Source: Priapulus caudatus
Lineage: Eukaryota; Priapulida; Priapulimorpha; Priapulimorphida; Priapulidae
Direction of reading: 5' to 3'
Length of the DNA stretch: 20,102 nt
NCBI RefSeq assembly: GCF_000485595.1
Contig: NW_014578797.1
Location: 14,376 to 34,477 of the forward strand
The notes below the pieces were generated by a model. That model had not been told where the DNA came from and did no database searches. It worked only from the letters and a program-made list of their open reading frames with translations. The translations under genes were made by a program, and so were the position numbers. The first letter of the stretch is position 1. Each line of letters starts with the position of its first letter. Shown piece by piece: positions 1-9,509 of this stretch.

Positions 1-129
1 GCATCCCTGCATCCTGCATTTTTCATCTCTGCATGTTTATCGATAGCTTTCGTAAGGCGGATAACGGCCATGCCTTTATTCTCCTCCCATACCACACGAC
101 ATGACGCTGAAAGCATTCCCATCCACAAC

Positions 130-432
130 CTTCTGCCTGGCTCTTCCTTCCCTTCTCCTCCTTTGTTCTTCGCGATCTCTCGATACGCTTCCTCTCTACC
201 TTCTGCGAACCTTTCGCGAGACAGCTTCCCCGATCACCTTTCATCTCGATCGTTCCAAACGTACTTCCTGGCGTCTACAAAGTCGCCTATCCGACGAACA
301 TGCCGCCGCATGCGCCATCTATCGCGCTTATCTCTGACCCGAGACAGAAGGTCAGCGAGGTCAAGCAGCGGCAGAGGCAATCTTCTCCGACTCGGTCCGC
401 TGGGACTTAGCGGGAGCCGCTGCTGCCACCTG
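130..432 (-). pseudogene. Disrupted antisense copy of the RKGS-motif exon
   Basis: Read on the minus strand this matches the clean exon at 9105-9400. The acceptor side (CCAGCAG before GGTGGCAG, about 429-436) and the GT of the donor (128-129) are both retained. Pieces of the encoded protein can be recognised, such as AKGSQKVERK and RTKEEK, but they fall in different frames because of several one-base gains and losses. As written it cannot be translated as one exon. Either it is a decayed copy or, more likely given the pattern of single-base indels, it is uncorrected long-read sequence of a working exon. It continues the antisense gene copy that includes 758-878 and leaves the window at the left edge. 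Confidence 0.85.
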
Positions 433-436
433 CTGG

Positions 437-745
437 AGAGAACGGAGAGAGAGGATGTGGCCTCGTAAAGATAGAGAGAGAGAGAAGAGAGAGAGGGCGA
501 GAGAAAGAGAGAGATGTGTGCGTGGGAGAGACAGAACCAGCGACAGAAGGACAGAAATAGCAAAAAGAAGCGAGAGAGATAGAGAGAAGGAGAGAATGAA
601 AGAGAAAGAGAAAGAAGGGGCGCGAGAGAAATAGGCAAACAATATGAGAGAGAGAGAAAAAATAGACAAGGAAAGAGAGAAGAACGAGAGGAGGAAGGAG
701 GAAGGAGAAAATCTGGCGCTAGAACATAGATCGTCATCTACGGTG
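437..745. repeat. GA-rich intronic tract (left arm)
   Basis: Purine-rich GAGA/GAAA low-complexity DNA. It is the reverse complement of the pyrimidine tract 8815-9100. On the minus strand it supplies the polypyrimidine run before the acceptor at about 433-436. Predicted Ser/Leu-rich or Arg/Glu-rich reading frames through it are composition artefacts. Confidence 0.8.
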
Positions 746-757
746 TGCTTGTCTCAC

Positions 758-878
758 CTGACGCTCCGCCCGTCCTTCATCTTCTTCCACTGCTCCATGC
801 TCCGTATGTCAGCGGTCCATTCCCTTCAACATTCCCAGAGCAAGCTCGCTCCTCTCGTTATACCAAAAACTCCGAACC
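758..878 (-). pseudogene. Disrupted antisense copy of the first clean exon
   Basis: Minus-strand counterpart of the exon at 8645-8764. The donor (AG followed by GTGAGAC, GT at 757-756) is kept. The strings LKGMD-like and EQWKKMK-like can be traced, but several indels break the frame between them. The acceptor side is altered: the CAG seen at 8642-8644 reads GCG-like here. It lies upstream of the copy at 130-432 in minus-strand order, as expected for a second copy of the same gene. Confidence 0.85.
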
Positions 879-1054
879 GCTCAATCACCCCCACGTTCAC
901 AAGAAAACACTACAAGAGACAAATTACAATCACATCGCATAGTGACGTCTCTCATTTATTATGTCCATCAAACTCCCACAAGCTCAATGCACTAAAGAAT
1001 AACCTCACCAGAGACCAACGAACGTGCAGTTAGCTGCGCAAAGCACTGGAGGAA

Positions 1055-2735
1055 CCCGATATGACTTTGGATGCATGACACGTTATAACTTTGGGATGGA
1101 TGGAACATATAACTTTGGATGCATGGACACGAATGACTTTGGAGATGCGACCCGATATAACTTTGGATGGGCATGGACACGAAATGACTTTGGATGAGAT
1201 CGACCGCGATATAACTTTTGGATGATGGAGCACGGATATGACTTTGGGATGGATGGAACACAATATGAACTTGGGATGATAACACTATATACTTTGGGTG
1301 CATGACACGATATGAACTTTGGATGGATGGACACAATATACTTTGGATGGATCGACACGAATAGACTTGGGATGCAGGACACGATAATACTTTGGTATGG
1401 ATGGACACTTATGCACTTGAGATGCATGGACACGATATGATTTGGATGGATGAACACACTATATTTGGGATGCATGGACACGAATGACTTTGGAATGCAG
1501 ACACGATAGACTTTTGGATCATGGACACCGTTATACTTGGGATGCAATGTCAGATATGACTTTGGGAGATGGACACGATATAACTTTTGATGGATGACAC
1601 AATATGACCTTGGATGGATGGACAACAATATGACTTTGGATGATCCGACCCGATATATACTTTGGATGAATGGACACAATAATGACTTGGGATAGATGCG
1701 ACCCGTATATAACTTTGGGATGGATGGACACAATACATACTTTGGATGATGGACACAATGACTTTGGGATGGATGACCACGATATACTTTGGGATGGATT
1801 GGACACCGATATGACTTTAGGATGATGGACACGATATGACTTTAGATGATGACACGGTAAAACTTTGCGATGAATGGACACTCATATACTAGATGATAAC
1901 ACCAAATAACTAGATGGATGACACGTATGACTTTGGATGGAGGACACGATATGACTTTTGGGATGGATGACACGATATCACTTAGGATGATGACACGATA
2001 TGACTTAGATGATGACACGTTATTAATTTAGATGAATGGACCGTATACTTTGGAATTCATGACACGAATACGACTAGATGCATGGACACCATATGACTTG
2101 GATGCAATGGACACGATATGACTTGATGATAGACACGATATGACTTTGGAGCATGAACACGATATGACTTAGGATGATGACACTTATAACTTGGATGATG
2201 ACACAAATATACTTGGATGGATGGACACGATAACTTGGATGGATGGACACGATATACTTTGATGGATGGCACGAATATACTTGGATGATGACACGATATG
2301 ACTTTGATGCATGACACGATATACTTAGATGATGGACACGGTATACTTTGGATGCATGATCACGATATGACTTTGGATGGATGGACACCATATGACTTTG
2401 GATGCATGACACGATATGACTTTGCTGATAAAGACACGATATGACTTTGGATGCATGAACACATATGACTTTAGATGATACAGATATGACTTGAGATGCA
2501 TAACACATATAACTTGGATGAATGGACACGATATGACTTGGGGAAATGATGGAAACACGAATAAACTTGATGGATGACAGAGTGACTTTGAGATGATGAC
2601 ACGATATAACTTTGAGATGATGACACGATATGACTTTGGATGCATGACACGTTATGACTTGAGATGATGGACACGAATGACTTAGGATGCATGACACTTA
2701 TGACTTTGAGATGGACTGGAGCACGATATAAAGGA
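1055..2735. repeat. 26-bp minisatellite, about 64 degenerate units
   Basis: Tandem units with consensus close to TTTGGATGCATGGACACGAT followed by ATGACT. They vary in length by one to three bases through small indels. The same unit, reverse complemented, occurs about four times in nearly perfect form at 8366-8480. The array lies in the intron upstream of the first clean exon in gene order. All long reading frames across it (His, Pro, Ser and Lys rich) are repeat artefacts. Confidence 0.93.
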
Positions 2736-3436
2736 TCTTCAAGTTAAACACGTCTAACGTCTGAGCGATTAGAGTGACGCGTACCCAAGGTTAGATATTC
2801 CAGACTTGCTGAGATTTTATCTAGCCCAAAGTGCGCTTCAACTGAGGCGATTCATACAAAGAGTTGCCACGTCACAGCACCAAAAACAAACACACACTAG
2901 ACGCTCTTATGCAATTTCCAGTACTAGTACTACTCAGCAGCTAGCTAAAAGGGATCAAGAACACACCATTGAGTTGATAGGGGTTTACAGACAAAACCCA
3001 CGTTCGGGTTACCATATATAACCACAGCCAACCTCTGAGCAGCGGACACCTCTAAGAACGGCCACACATATACACAAAGACAACGCGACAGGAAACCACC
3101 CTAAGCAACATTCTATAAATTTAATTCCAGAACTACACTTAGTTTCCTAATGGTGGAAATTATTCAGGTCACAGCCACGCTCTATACACATCAAAACGCC
3201 TGTCAACAACCGACGCTTTCCGCGAATGACCGTATACTGCAGGTTAGACGTGTATGAAGTAACCGGATGCTGGCTGCAGCAGTGGCTCAAAGTCCCGGCG
3301 CGTCATCGAAACCTGTCTGGTTTGCGGAGGCTGCAGCGCCGACGATGACGCTCATTCTGCGAGAGCGCCGAGCAGACGTGCTGCGAAGAGTCCCAATCGG
3401 TCGAGAGAGCAGGAGAGCGAAAACAAAGCAAGAGTT
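2736..3436. other. Left-arm unique sequence, no gene seen
   Basis: Single-copy-looking DNA that matches 7720-8365 in inverse orientation. It includes the block at about 3255-3360 that mirrors 7745-7860, where a short frame (SKPVWF) is shared by both arms. No splice-bounded exon is convincing. The shared frame probably reflects duplication rather than coding constraint. Confidence 0.6.
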
Positions 3437-3640
3437 TCATGAAGTAAAATGTCAAAGGTCTGAGGTCAAAAGGTCAAGGGTCCAGGGAAGGAGGTTATGA
3501 GGTCATGAGTCACAGGGTCATAAAGGCAGGAAGGGACCAGGGCATGATGTCACTGAGGTCAATGCTGTCATGAAGTCAGGAACGGTCCAAGGTGTCATGA
3601 GTTAGAAGCCAGGTCGCATGAGTCAGATGTCACAAATACC
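3437..3640. repeat. AGGTCA-rich minisatellite (left arm)
   Basis: Degenerate tandem motif built from AGGTCA, GGGTCA and CATGAGGTCA words. It is the inverse of 7465-7715. The repeated hexamer equals the nuclear-receptor half-site, but the array is too degenerate to claim function. Confidence 0.75.
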
Positions 3641-3699
3641 TAAGCATATGGCAACACCCCTCTTTGTTCTTGATCTTGCTGTCTATCTAGATCTGTTAC

Positions 3700-4070
3700 T
3701 CTCCCCATCACTCTTCCACACACTTATCTTTTATTACCTCTCATCTATCCTCTTCCCTCTACCAATCTCTGTCGCTCCTTTCCTCTCTCTCCTCTTCTTT
3801 CTCTCTCTCCTTCTCTCTCTCTCTAATCTCTTCATCTCTCTCTCCTCTCGCTCTCTCTCCTTTTTTCTCTCTCTCTCTCTCAGGCTCTCTCTCTCTTTTT
3901 TTTCTCATCCTCTCTCTCTCCTTCTCCTCCTCGTCTCTAAGTCTCCTTTCTCTCTCTTTCTCGTCTCTCTCGTCTCTCTCCTCCTCTCTCTCTCTCGCGC
4001 GCGTCTCTCCCTTCTTTCTATATCTCTCTCTCTCTTTCTCTTTCGCTGCTCTTTCTCACATTGTTTCTCG
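3700..4070. repeat. CT-rich low-complexity tract
   Basis: Dense CTCTCT/TTCTC DNA. The proximal part (to about 3800) mirrors 7310-7380. Beyond that the two arms stop matching clearly, so the left boundary of the loop lies in this tract. Confidence 0.85.
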
Positions 4071-4149
4071 GCCTCCACCCTTCCCGTCGCCAGTCCACCA
4101 GTATCTGCGTCTGCCCTCCCTCTCTTTCCTCCGCCACCTGTCTACTCAC

Positions 4150-4384
4150 TTCAGCTTGTCCTTGAGCCTGGCCCGGCCCCCACGTGAGGCAGAGCCTACG
4201 CCGTGATGCGGCGCGTCTGCACTGGCCCACTCTTGCTGAGCACAGGAGACTTCGGCGCTGGCTTTATTCAGTCGCTGTACGAGGTCGGCGCGTCAGAGGC
4301 GCCACCACCCTCGCAGCCTGGCGCGCTCTGCGATCCCCCTCTCGCCCGTCCGTCCGATCGTCGTCGTCTAGCTGCTGATGCGGA
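4150..4384 (-). CDS. Candidate minus-strand exon (Ser/Arg/Pro-rich), damaged
   Basis: On the minus strand a GATCTTGCAG acceptor precedes position 4384, and a perfect GTGAGT donor follows position 4150. Entering in phase 0, the frame reads a serine/arginine-rich stretch (SASAARRRRSDG) to SYSD. It then meets a TGA, and the same frame continues as IKPAPKSPVLSKSG and RRITA before a TAG. A frame ending GGRARLKDKL reaches the donor. GC-rich third positions resemble the clean exon at 10343-11169. I infer an upstream exon of the left-hand gene copy with one or two indel errors. Its exit phase does not fit the exon at 758-878 directly, so another exon may lie between. It could also be chance GC-rich sequence. 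No family recognised. Confidence 0.42.
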
Positions 4385-4449
4385 CTGCAAGATCGGCGCC
4401 GCACAACGTGAACGGGGTTTTACCTTGCTAACTCTTACCCTTACCTAAG

Positions 4450-4620
4450 TTACTGCTAACAAGTAAACTTCTTTAATAATAATAAAAAATAATAAAATCT
4501 ATCATTATTAATAATATATTATTATTATATTATATTATTACTTATTATTATCATTATTATTTATTGGCGAAGTTTTATTATAAAAGCTTTGTAATCATAT
4601 ACAATTTATGACACTGTTTC
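4450..4620. repeat. AT-rich (AAT)n-like tract
   Basis: Imperfect ATT/AAT trinucleotide-rich DNA with short self-complementary stretches, in the loop between the two minus-strand candidate exons. No coding signal. Confidence 0.75.
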
Positions 4621-4734
4621 CGGCCTCTATCGACCGTCCTCTTCCTTCCTGGCTCCTTTCGGCCACGCCCGCACCTTACGTCCCTTCCTATCATCACCTA
4701 CGCGAATTACGCTAGACGCCGTACACCTCCTCCA

Positions 4735-5160
4735 TATTACAACGCAAATCGCCCCTCTGACCACCACCCCCAGCTTAGGAATAATGGTTTGCCTTCCCTA
4801 TTACATCATTGTCATCGTCCACCTGCCGCACGACTCTCACCCCCGCTTAGAATAATGTGTTGCCTGTCCTATTAGCATATTGTCATCGTCCCTCTGCCAC
4901 CGACCCCACCCCCGGCTTAGGAATAATGGTTTGCCTGTCCCTAATTATCATCATTGCATCGTCCTCTCTGCCACCACCCACCCCCGCTAGAATAATGATT
5001 TGCCTCTCCCCTATTACACCTATCGCTCCACCTCTGACCACCACACCCCCCCGCTTAGCGAATAATGTTTGCACTGTACATATTACATCATTCGTCATTC
5101 GTCCGCATCTGCCCACCAACCCACCCCGCTTAGAATAATGGTTTCCTGTCCCACCTCTCC
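4735..5160. repeat. 71-bp minisatellite, about six units
   Basis: The word AATAATGGTTTGCC, or close variants, recurs at 4780, 4851, 4922, 4991, 5061 and 5134, which gives spacings of 69-73 bases. Each unit also carries CATCATTGTCATCGTCC-like and CCACCCCCGCTTAG-like blocks. It lies in the intron between the candidate minus-strand exons. Confidence 0.9.
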
Positions 5161-5630
5161 GAGTCGCCGTGAGCATATCACTCTGTCGCGGGGTGGGTTG
5201 GTAAGAACTCCTCCTTCCCAAGGCCTCTCATCTCTCGACAGCGCTTGCTTTTTACCTTGAGAGAGTTAAACAATGCATTTTGTAATTTTTTTAAATAACA
5301 ACGTTTTTTACATTGTTTTTTACGATAGAAATCGTCCGCGTTTTTTCTCTGTCCCAGATGCCGAAACTTGGCGCGACGAGAAGCGTGAGCGAGATGTAGA
5401 AGTAACAGTATCGTCCTATGTTTAATCTGTTTAGTTGTAAGCTTTTTACGTAACGCTGTTCGTAATGCTCCTAAGCGTTATAATTTTATTATGTTATATT
5501 TAGCTAACATCCCTCATTTTTTTTCCTGAACTGATATAGAAGAAATAATATATATAAATATATATTATATTATACAGATACTCGCTATTCGAAATTGATC
5601 ATGCTGCGACCTAAGCACAACAGATGACTC
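5161..5630. other. AT-rich loop sequence, no gene seen
   Basis: AT-rich DNA with a TATA-type run at about 5545-5575. The segment 5505-5575 resembles, in inverse orientation, 14575-14640, including the word AAAATGAGGGAT. I see no exon, RNA gene or open frame of note. Confidence 0.55.
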
Positions 5631-5639
5631 GCGGCTCAC

Positions 5640-5993
5640 CTATTGCTCACAGTTCCTGTACGACGCCGCTTTGATTACTGCTGGCGGTTTCGTCAGAGAC
5701 GATTTTCGGCCGCCGATTTTCATGCTTTCAGGCATGCTGCTGCTGCTGCTGGCTGCTGCTGCTGGCGCGCGCCATCGTTGGGGCGACTATCAGCGCCGTC
5801 GCATCGGCAATCGGGAGGAACGGCGCTGAGTCGCGCCTGGTCGTCGTCGCGCCGGTGCTGCCGCCGCTGCGCTCGTACGACGCAGACGATCTGGCGCGGT
5901 CGTCCGGCGTCACCACGTGACGTTGTCTTCTCACTGGCGCCTGCGCGCGAGGCCGTGCCGCGTCACTGCGCCTTGGACAGGTTCGTCACTGAC
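5640..5993 (-). CDS. Candidate minus-strand exon with poly-Gln/Ser/Ala run, damaged
   Basis: Minus-strand DNA reads from a long polypyrimidine tract (complement of the GA block) through ATCACAG, an acceptor ending at 5994, to AATAG followed by GTGAGC, a textbook donor at 5639-5634. The interval is 354 bases. The first frame gives VSDEPVQGAVTRHGLARRRQ before a stop. A second frame gives a Ser/Thr/Asp-rich segment (SSASYERSGGSTGATTTRR) ending in SSSSQQQQQ. After the CAG run the first frame resumes as MPESMKIGGRKSSLTKPP and ends in a stop exactly at the donor. Third positions are very GC-rich, as in the clean exon at 10343-11169. Two indels would explain the breaks. It may be an upstream exon of the same gene. 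The plus-strand frame here is less protein-like. Confidence 0.48.
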
Positions 5994-6004
5994 CTGTGAT
6001 CTGT

Positions 6005-7330
6005 GGTGAGAGATTGTGTGAGAGAGAAGAGGGAGAGAGGGAGAGAAGCAGAGAGAGAAAAAGAAAAGAGGTGGCAAAGGGGTGAACAAATTAGGAAGAG
6101 AGAGAAGAAAAGAGAGCAATCATCGAAAGAGAGAGAAAGAGAGTGAGACACACACGACACGAAAGAAAGAGCAAACAAGAGGAGAGAGAGAGAGAAGAAG
6201 AAATAGAAGTGAGACAGACACGACCAGAAAAAAGAGCAGAAAAGAAGAGAGAGACGAGAAATAGAATGTGAACACACACGGACAAAAGAGAGACAACAAA
6301 GAGCAGAGAGAGAAATAGAGTGAGACAGACACGGACAAAAAGAAAAGAGCGCAACAAAAGAGAGAGAGAGAGAGAAATAGAGTGAGACACACACGGACAG
6401 AAAAAAGAGCAATCAAAAAGAGAGAGAGAGAGAATAAATAAAAAGAGGAAGAGAAAACCCGTGCCCGGGGTAAATAAAAAAAAGAAATAGAGGAGAGCCA
6501 GACACGACAAAGAAAGGCACAAAAAGAGAGAGACGAAATATATGAGCAACACACTACAGAAAGAAAGAGCAACAAAGAGAGAGAGAGAGAAAATAGAGTG
6601 AGACAGACACGGCGACAGAAAAGAAAGACAACAAAGAGAGAGAAGAGAGAAATAGAGTGAGACACACACGGACAAGAGAAAGAAGCAACAAAAAGAGAAG
6701 AGAGAGAGAAAAGACTGAGACAGACCGACAGAAAAAAGATGCTACAAAAAAGAGAAAAGAAATAGAGAGAGCGAGACATGTACAGAAAAAGAGCCAACAA
6801 AAGAAGAGAGAGAGATGTAAAATAGATGAGACACGACACGGACGAAAGAAGTAGCAACAAAAAGAGAGAGAGACATAGAGTGACGCAACACACGACGAAA
6901 AGAAAAGCACAAAAAGAAGAGAGAGAAATAAGTGGACATCACACGACAGAAAAAAGAGCAACAAAATCAGAGAGGAGCAGAATAGAACGTGAGACACACA
7001 CGACCCAGATAAGAAGACAACAAACTAAAAGGAGCATGAGAAGAGAAGAGAGCAGGAAATAGAGTGACATACACGCACGGACACAGAAAGAAAGGCAACA
7101 AGGGAAAAAAACAGAGATGAGAGAAGAGAGAGAAAAATAGAGTGAGACACACGATTACAGAAATCGACGCCAACAAGAGAGCATGAGTATAGAGAGAGAA
7201 ATAGAGAGGGAGAGAGAGAGAGAAAAAGAAATAGAGAGGGAGAGAGAGAGAGAAAAAGAAATAGAGAGGGAGAGAGAGAGAGAAGGAGAGAGAGATAGAG
7301 AGAGAGAAAGGGAAAAAGAGCGACAGAGGA
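6005..7330. repeat. GA-rich block with about 60-bp repeat units
   Basis: About 1.3 kb in which the plus strand is almost free of T. Units of roughly 60 bases contain ATAGAGTGAGACACACACG, then AAAGAGCAACAAAAAG and GAGA runs. Examples are 6314/6377 and 6593/6652. The end (7195-7290) turns into (GAGA)n with GAAATAGAGAGG units. It contains the right-hand border of the inverted repeat loop. Long Ser/Leu/Phe/Cys-rich frames on the minus strand are composition artefacts. Confidence 0.88.
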
Positions 7331-7464
7331 TTGGTAGAGGAAGAGGTAGAATGAGAGGTAATGAAGAATAAGTGTGTGTGAGAGTGATGAGGAGAGGAAC
7401 AGATCTAGATAGACAGCAAGATCAAGAACAAGAGAGTGTGTTGCCATAAATGCTTAAGGTATTT

Positions 7465-7715
7465 GTGACCTCCTGACCTCATGACCCCTGGCCTTCCTAA
7501 CCTCATGACACCTTGACCTCCTGACTTCATGACACATTGACCTCATGACATCATGCCCCTGGTCTTCCTGCCCTCATGACCCCTTGACCTCATGACCTCA
7601 TAACCTCCTGTCCTCTGGACCCCTTGACCTCCTGACCTCACGACCCTTTGACATCTTTACCTCATGAACTCTTGCCCTCTTGTTTTCACGACATTCTGAC
7701 CTTCTGACCGATTGC
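7465..7715. repeat. TGACCT-rich minisatellite (right arm)
   Basis: Tandem words CCTCATGACC, CCTTGACCTC and CTCCTGACC recur at spacings of about 8-17 bases, with many TGACCT hexamers. It is the inverse of 3437-3640. TGACCT is the complement of the nuclear-receptor half-site AGGTCA. Confidence 0.82.
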
Positions 7716-7719
7716 TGGA

Positions 7720-8365
7720 CTCTTGCAGACACGTGATGGGTTCCGGCAAGAAGGAGCCCTCGTCGTCAGCGCCCTGCAGCCCTCCGCCAAACCAGACAGG
7801 TTTCGATGACGCGCCGGACTTTGAGCACCTGCTGCAGCCAGCATCCGGTACTCTCATACACAGTCTAACCTGCATATAGCGGTCATTCCGCGGACAAGCG
7901 TCCGTTGTTGACAGGCGTTCGATTGTATAAAGGTGGTGTGACTGAATAATTTCCACCAATTGGAAACTAAAGTGCAGTTGGAATTAAATTTATAGAATGT
8001 TGCTCAGGGTGTCTCTTGTAGACGCGCGTCCGTGCTATAGATGTGGCCGTTCTATAGAGGTGTCCGTGCTACAGAGGTGGCCGTGTTATATAGGTAACCC
8101 CGAACGTGGGTTTGTCTGTAAACCCCCTATCAACTCCAATTATGTGTTCTTGTCCCTTTTAGCCAGCTGTGGTAGTACTAGTACTGGAAATGCATAAGAG
8201 CGTCTAGTGTTTGTTTGTTTTTGGTGTGTGACGTCAGCAAACCTCTTGCTACTGAATCGCAGTGAAGCGCACTTTGGGTAGATAAAATCTCAAGCAAGTC
8301 TGGAATATCATAACTTCTGTAGGTCATCTACGTCAGACACTTAGACGTGTTACACTTGTAATCCT
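7720..8365. other. Right-arm intron or upstream sequence, 17-bp repeats inside
   Basis: Mostly unique sequence shared with 2736-3436. At 8022-8095 about four copies of a 17-base unit (GTGGCCGTTCTATAGAG and variants GTGTCCGTGCTACAGAG) follow one another. At 8171-8182 there is a short palindrome around AGTACTAGTACT. No exon with convincing borders. Confidence 0.6.
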
Positions 8366-8480
8366 TTCATATCGTGTCCATGCATCCCAAAGTCATATCG
8401 TGTCCATGCATCCCAAAGTCATATCGTGTCCATCCATCCCAAAGTTATATCGTGTCCATCCATCCCAAAGTTATATCGGG
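8366..8480. repeat. 26-bp minisatellite, about four units
   Basis: Near-perfect tandem copies of CATATCGTGTCCATGCATCC plus CAAAGT, ending in a diverged unit. The last units carry CCATCC in place of CATGCATCC. Same family as 1055-2735 but far shorter. Confidence 0.95.
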
Positions 8481-8644
8481 TTCCTCCAGTGCTTTGCGCA
8501 GCTAACTGCACGTTCGTTGGTCTCTGTGAGGTTATCTTCAGTGCATTGAGTTTAGAGTTGTGGACATATAAGAAGATCTCACCTGCGATGTGATTGTAAT
8601 TTGTCTACTTGCTAGTGTTTCTGTGAACGTGGGGGTGATTGCAG

Positions 8645-8764
8645 GGTCGGAGTTTGGTAGTAACGAGAAGGAGCGAGCTGCTCTGGAGATGTTGAAGGGA
8701 ATGGACCAAGACTACATGCGGAAGATGGAGCAGTGGAAGAAGATGAAGACTGCGGACGCGTCAG
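8645..8764 (+). CDS. Clean coding exon 1 of an unrecognised coiled-coil protein
   Basis: This internal exon follows a GTGATTGCAG acceptor and is followed by a consensus GTGAGC donor. It starts with two bases that complete a codon from an earlier exon, then gives 39 codons: SEFGSNEKERAALEMLKGMD, then a helical, charged segment ending KMKTADAS. The last base is carried into the next exon (phase 1). The reading frame extends upstream to an ATG at 8590 inside the intron-like sequence, but that extension lacks the exon's composition and I prefer the splice acceptor. The protein begins outside this exon. Possible upstream exons are only seen on the opposite strand in the loop. A second, broken copy lies at 758-878. 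Confidence 0.8.
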
Positions 8765-8814
8765 GTGAGCAAGCAACAACCCCGTAGATGACGCATCTAT
8801 GCTTCTAGCGCAGA

Positions 8815-9033
8815 TTTTTCTCCTTCCTCCTCCTCCCCTCTCGTTCTCTCTCTCTCTCCTTGTCTATCTTTATCCTCTCTCTCTCATATTGTCTTTGCCT
8901 ATCTTCTTTCGCGCCCCTTCTTTCTCTTTCTCTTTTATTCTCTCCTTCCTCTCTATCTCTCTCGCTTCTTTTTGCTATTTCTCTCCCTCTGTCGCTGGTT
9001 CTGTCTCTCCCCCACGCACACATCCTCTCTCTC

Positions 9034-9074
<41 letters not shown>

Positions 9075-9100
9075 GTGCACATCCTCTCTCTCCTTCTCTT
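8815..9100. repeat. CT-rich intronic tract
   Basis: (CT)n-rich DNA between two clean exons. It provides the polypyrimidine tract for the acceptor at 9101-9107 and mirrors 437-745. Frames rich in Leu and Ser through it are not genes. Confidence 0.88.
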
Positions 9101-9104
9101 CCAG

Positions 9105-9400
9105 CAGGTGGCAGCAGCGCCTCCCGTAAGTCCCCCAAGAGGACCGAGTCGGAGAAGAATGCTCTGCCCGCTGGCCTTGACCTCGCTGACCTCTCCTCCG
9201 TCAGAGAGCGCCCGATAGATGGCGCCATGCGCGGCAGTCAGTCGGAAGGCGACTTGCTAGACGCCGGAAGTACGTTGGCAACGATCGAGAGAAAGGGATC
9301 GGGGAAGCTGTCTCGGAAAGGTTCGCAGAAGGTAGAGAGGAAGGGATCGAAGAAGATCGCGAAGACAAAGGAGGAGAAGGAGAAGGAGAGGCAGGAGAAG
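9105..9400 (+). CDS. Clean coding exon 2: triple RKGS motif and start of charged helix
   Basis: The acceptor region reads CCAGCAG. Both AGs keep the frame, so use of the second would only drop one alanine. The donor is AAG followed by GTATGT. The exon adds about 98 residues: a Gly/Ser segment with RKSPKRTESEK, an acidic stretch (LDLADLSSVRERP, SEGDLLDAG), then three evenly spaced basic serine motifs (ERKGSGK, SRKGSQK, ERKGSKK) that fit basophilic (AGC/CaMK-type) kinase sites. A Lys/Glu run that starts a long single helix or coiled coil follows (TKEEKEKERQEK). It enters in phase 1 and leaves in phase 0. The KGS repeats suggest a phosphoregulated cytoplasmic scaffold, but this is inference. Broken inverse copy at 130-432. 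Confidence 0.85.
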
Positions 9401-9509
9401 GTATGTGAATGGGGAATCTTCAGCGATCATGTGTGTGTGTGTGGAGGAGAATAGAGGCATGGGCGTTATCCGCCTTACGAAAGGCTATCGATACACAGAC
9501 ACATGCAGA

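Larger units (their letters stand above)
20..3790. repeat. Left arm of large inverted repeat
   Basis: Reverse complement of the right arm at about 7310-9505. Anchors: 30-80 pairs with 9440-9495, the exon copies 130-432 and 758-878 pair with 9105-9400 and 8645-8764, 975-1065 pairs with 8465-8545, 2740-3020 with 8100-8370, 3120-3440 with 7700-7990, and 3640-3760 with 7320-7450. Pairing is continuous in order, but single-base gaps are frequent. Most of the length difference comes from the 26-bp minisatellite (about 1.7 kb here, about 0.1 kb on the right). It could be a true palindrome, two haplotypes joined head to head in assembly, or a fold-back artefact. The unequal minisatellite argues against a simple single-molecule fold-back. 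Confidence 0.9.
7310..9505. repeat. Right arm of large inverted repeat
   Basis: Inverse of 20-3790, in clean, well-formed sequence with intact exons. After about 9505 the match leaves the left window edge, so the full length of the repeat is unknown. Confidence 0.9.

Noticed and set aside
1055-2735. Possible CRISPR-like array or repeat-protein gene
   Set aside because: The 26-bp units are directly adjacent with no spacers, and the frames exist only because of the repeat. The host is eukaryotic.
3618-4187. Long Ser/Leu-rich reading frame
   Set aside because: It is generated by the CT tract. There are no splice or start signals and no normal amino acid mix.
5643-5999. Plus-strand 118-codon frame or signal-peptide-like MLLLLLAAAAGA
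   Set aside because: The leucine and alanine run comes from the CTG repeat. The minus strand has better splice borders and more protein-like frames.
6091-6997. Overlapping long minus-strand frames resembling membrane proteins
   Set aside because: They are the complement of the GA block. The Leu/Ser/Phe/Cys content reflects CT-rich codons.
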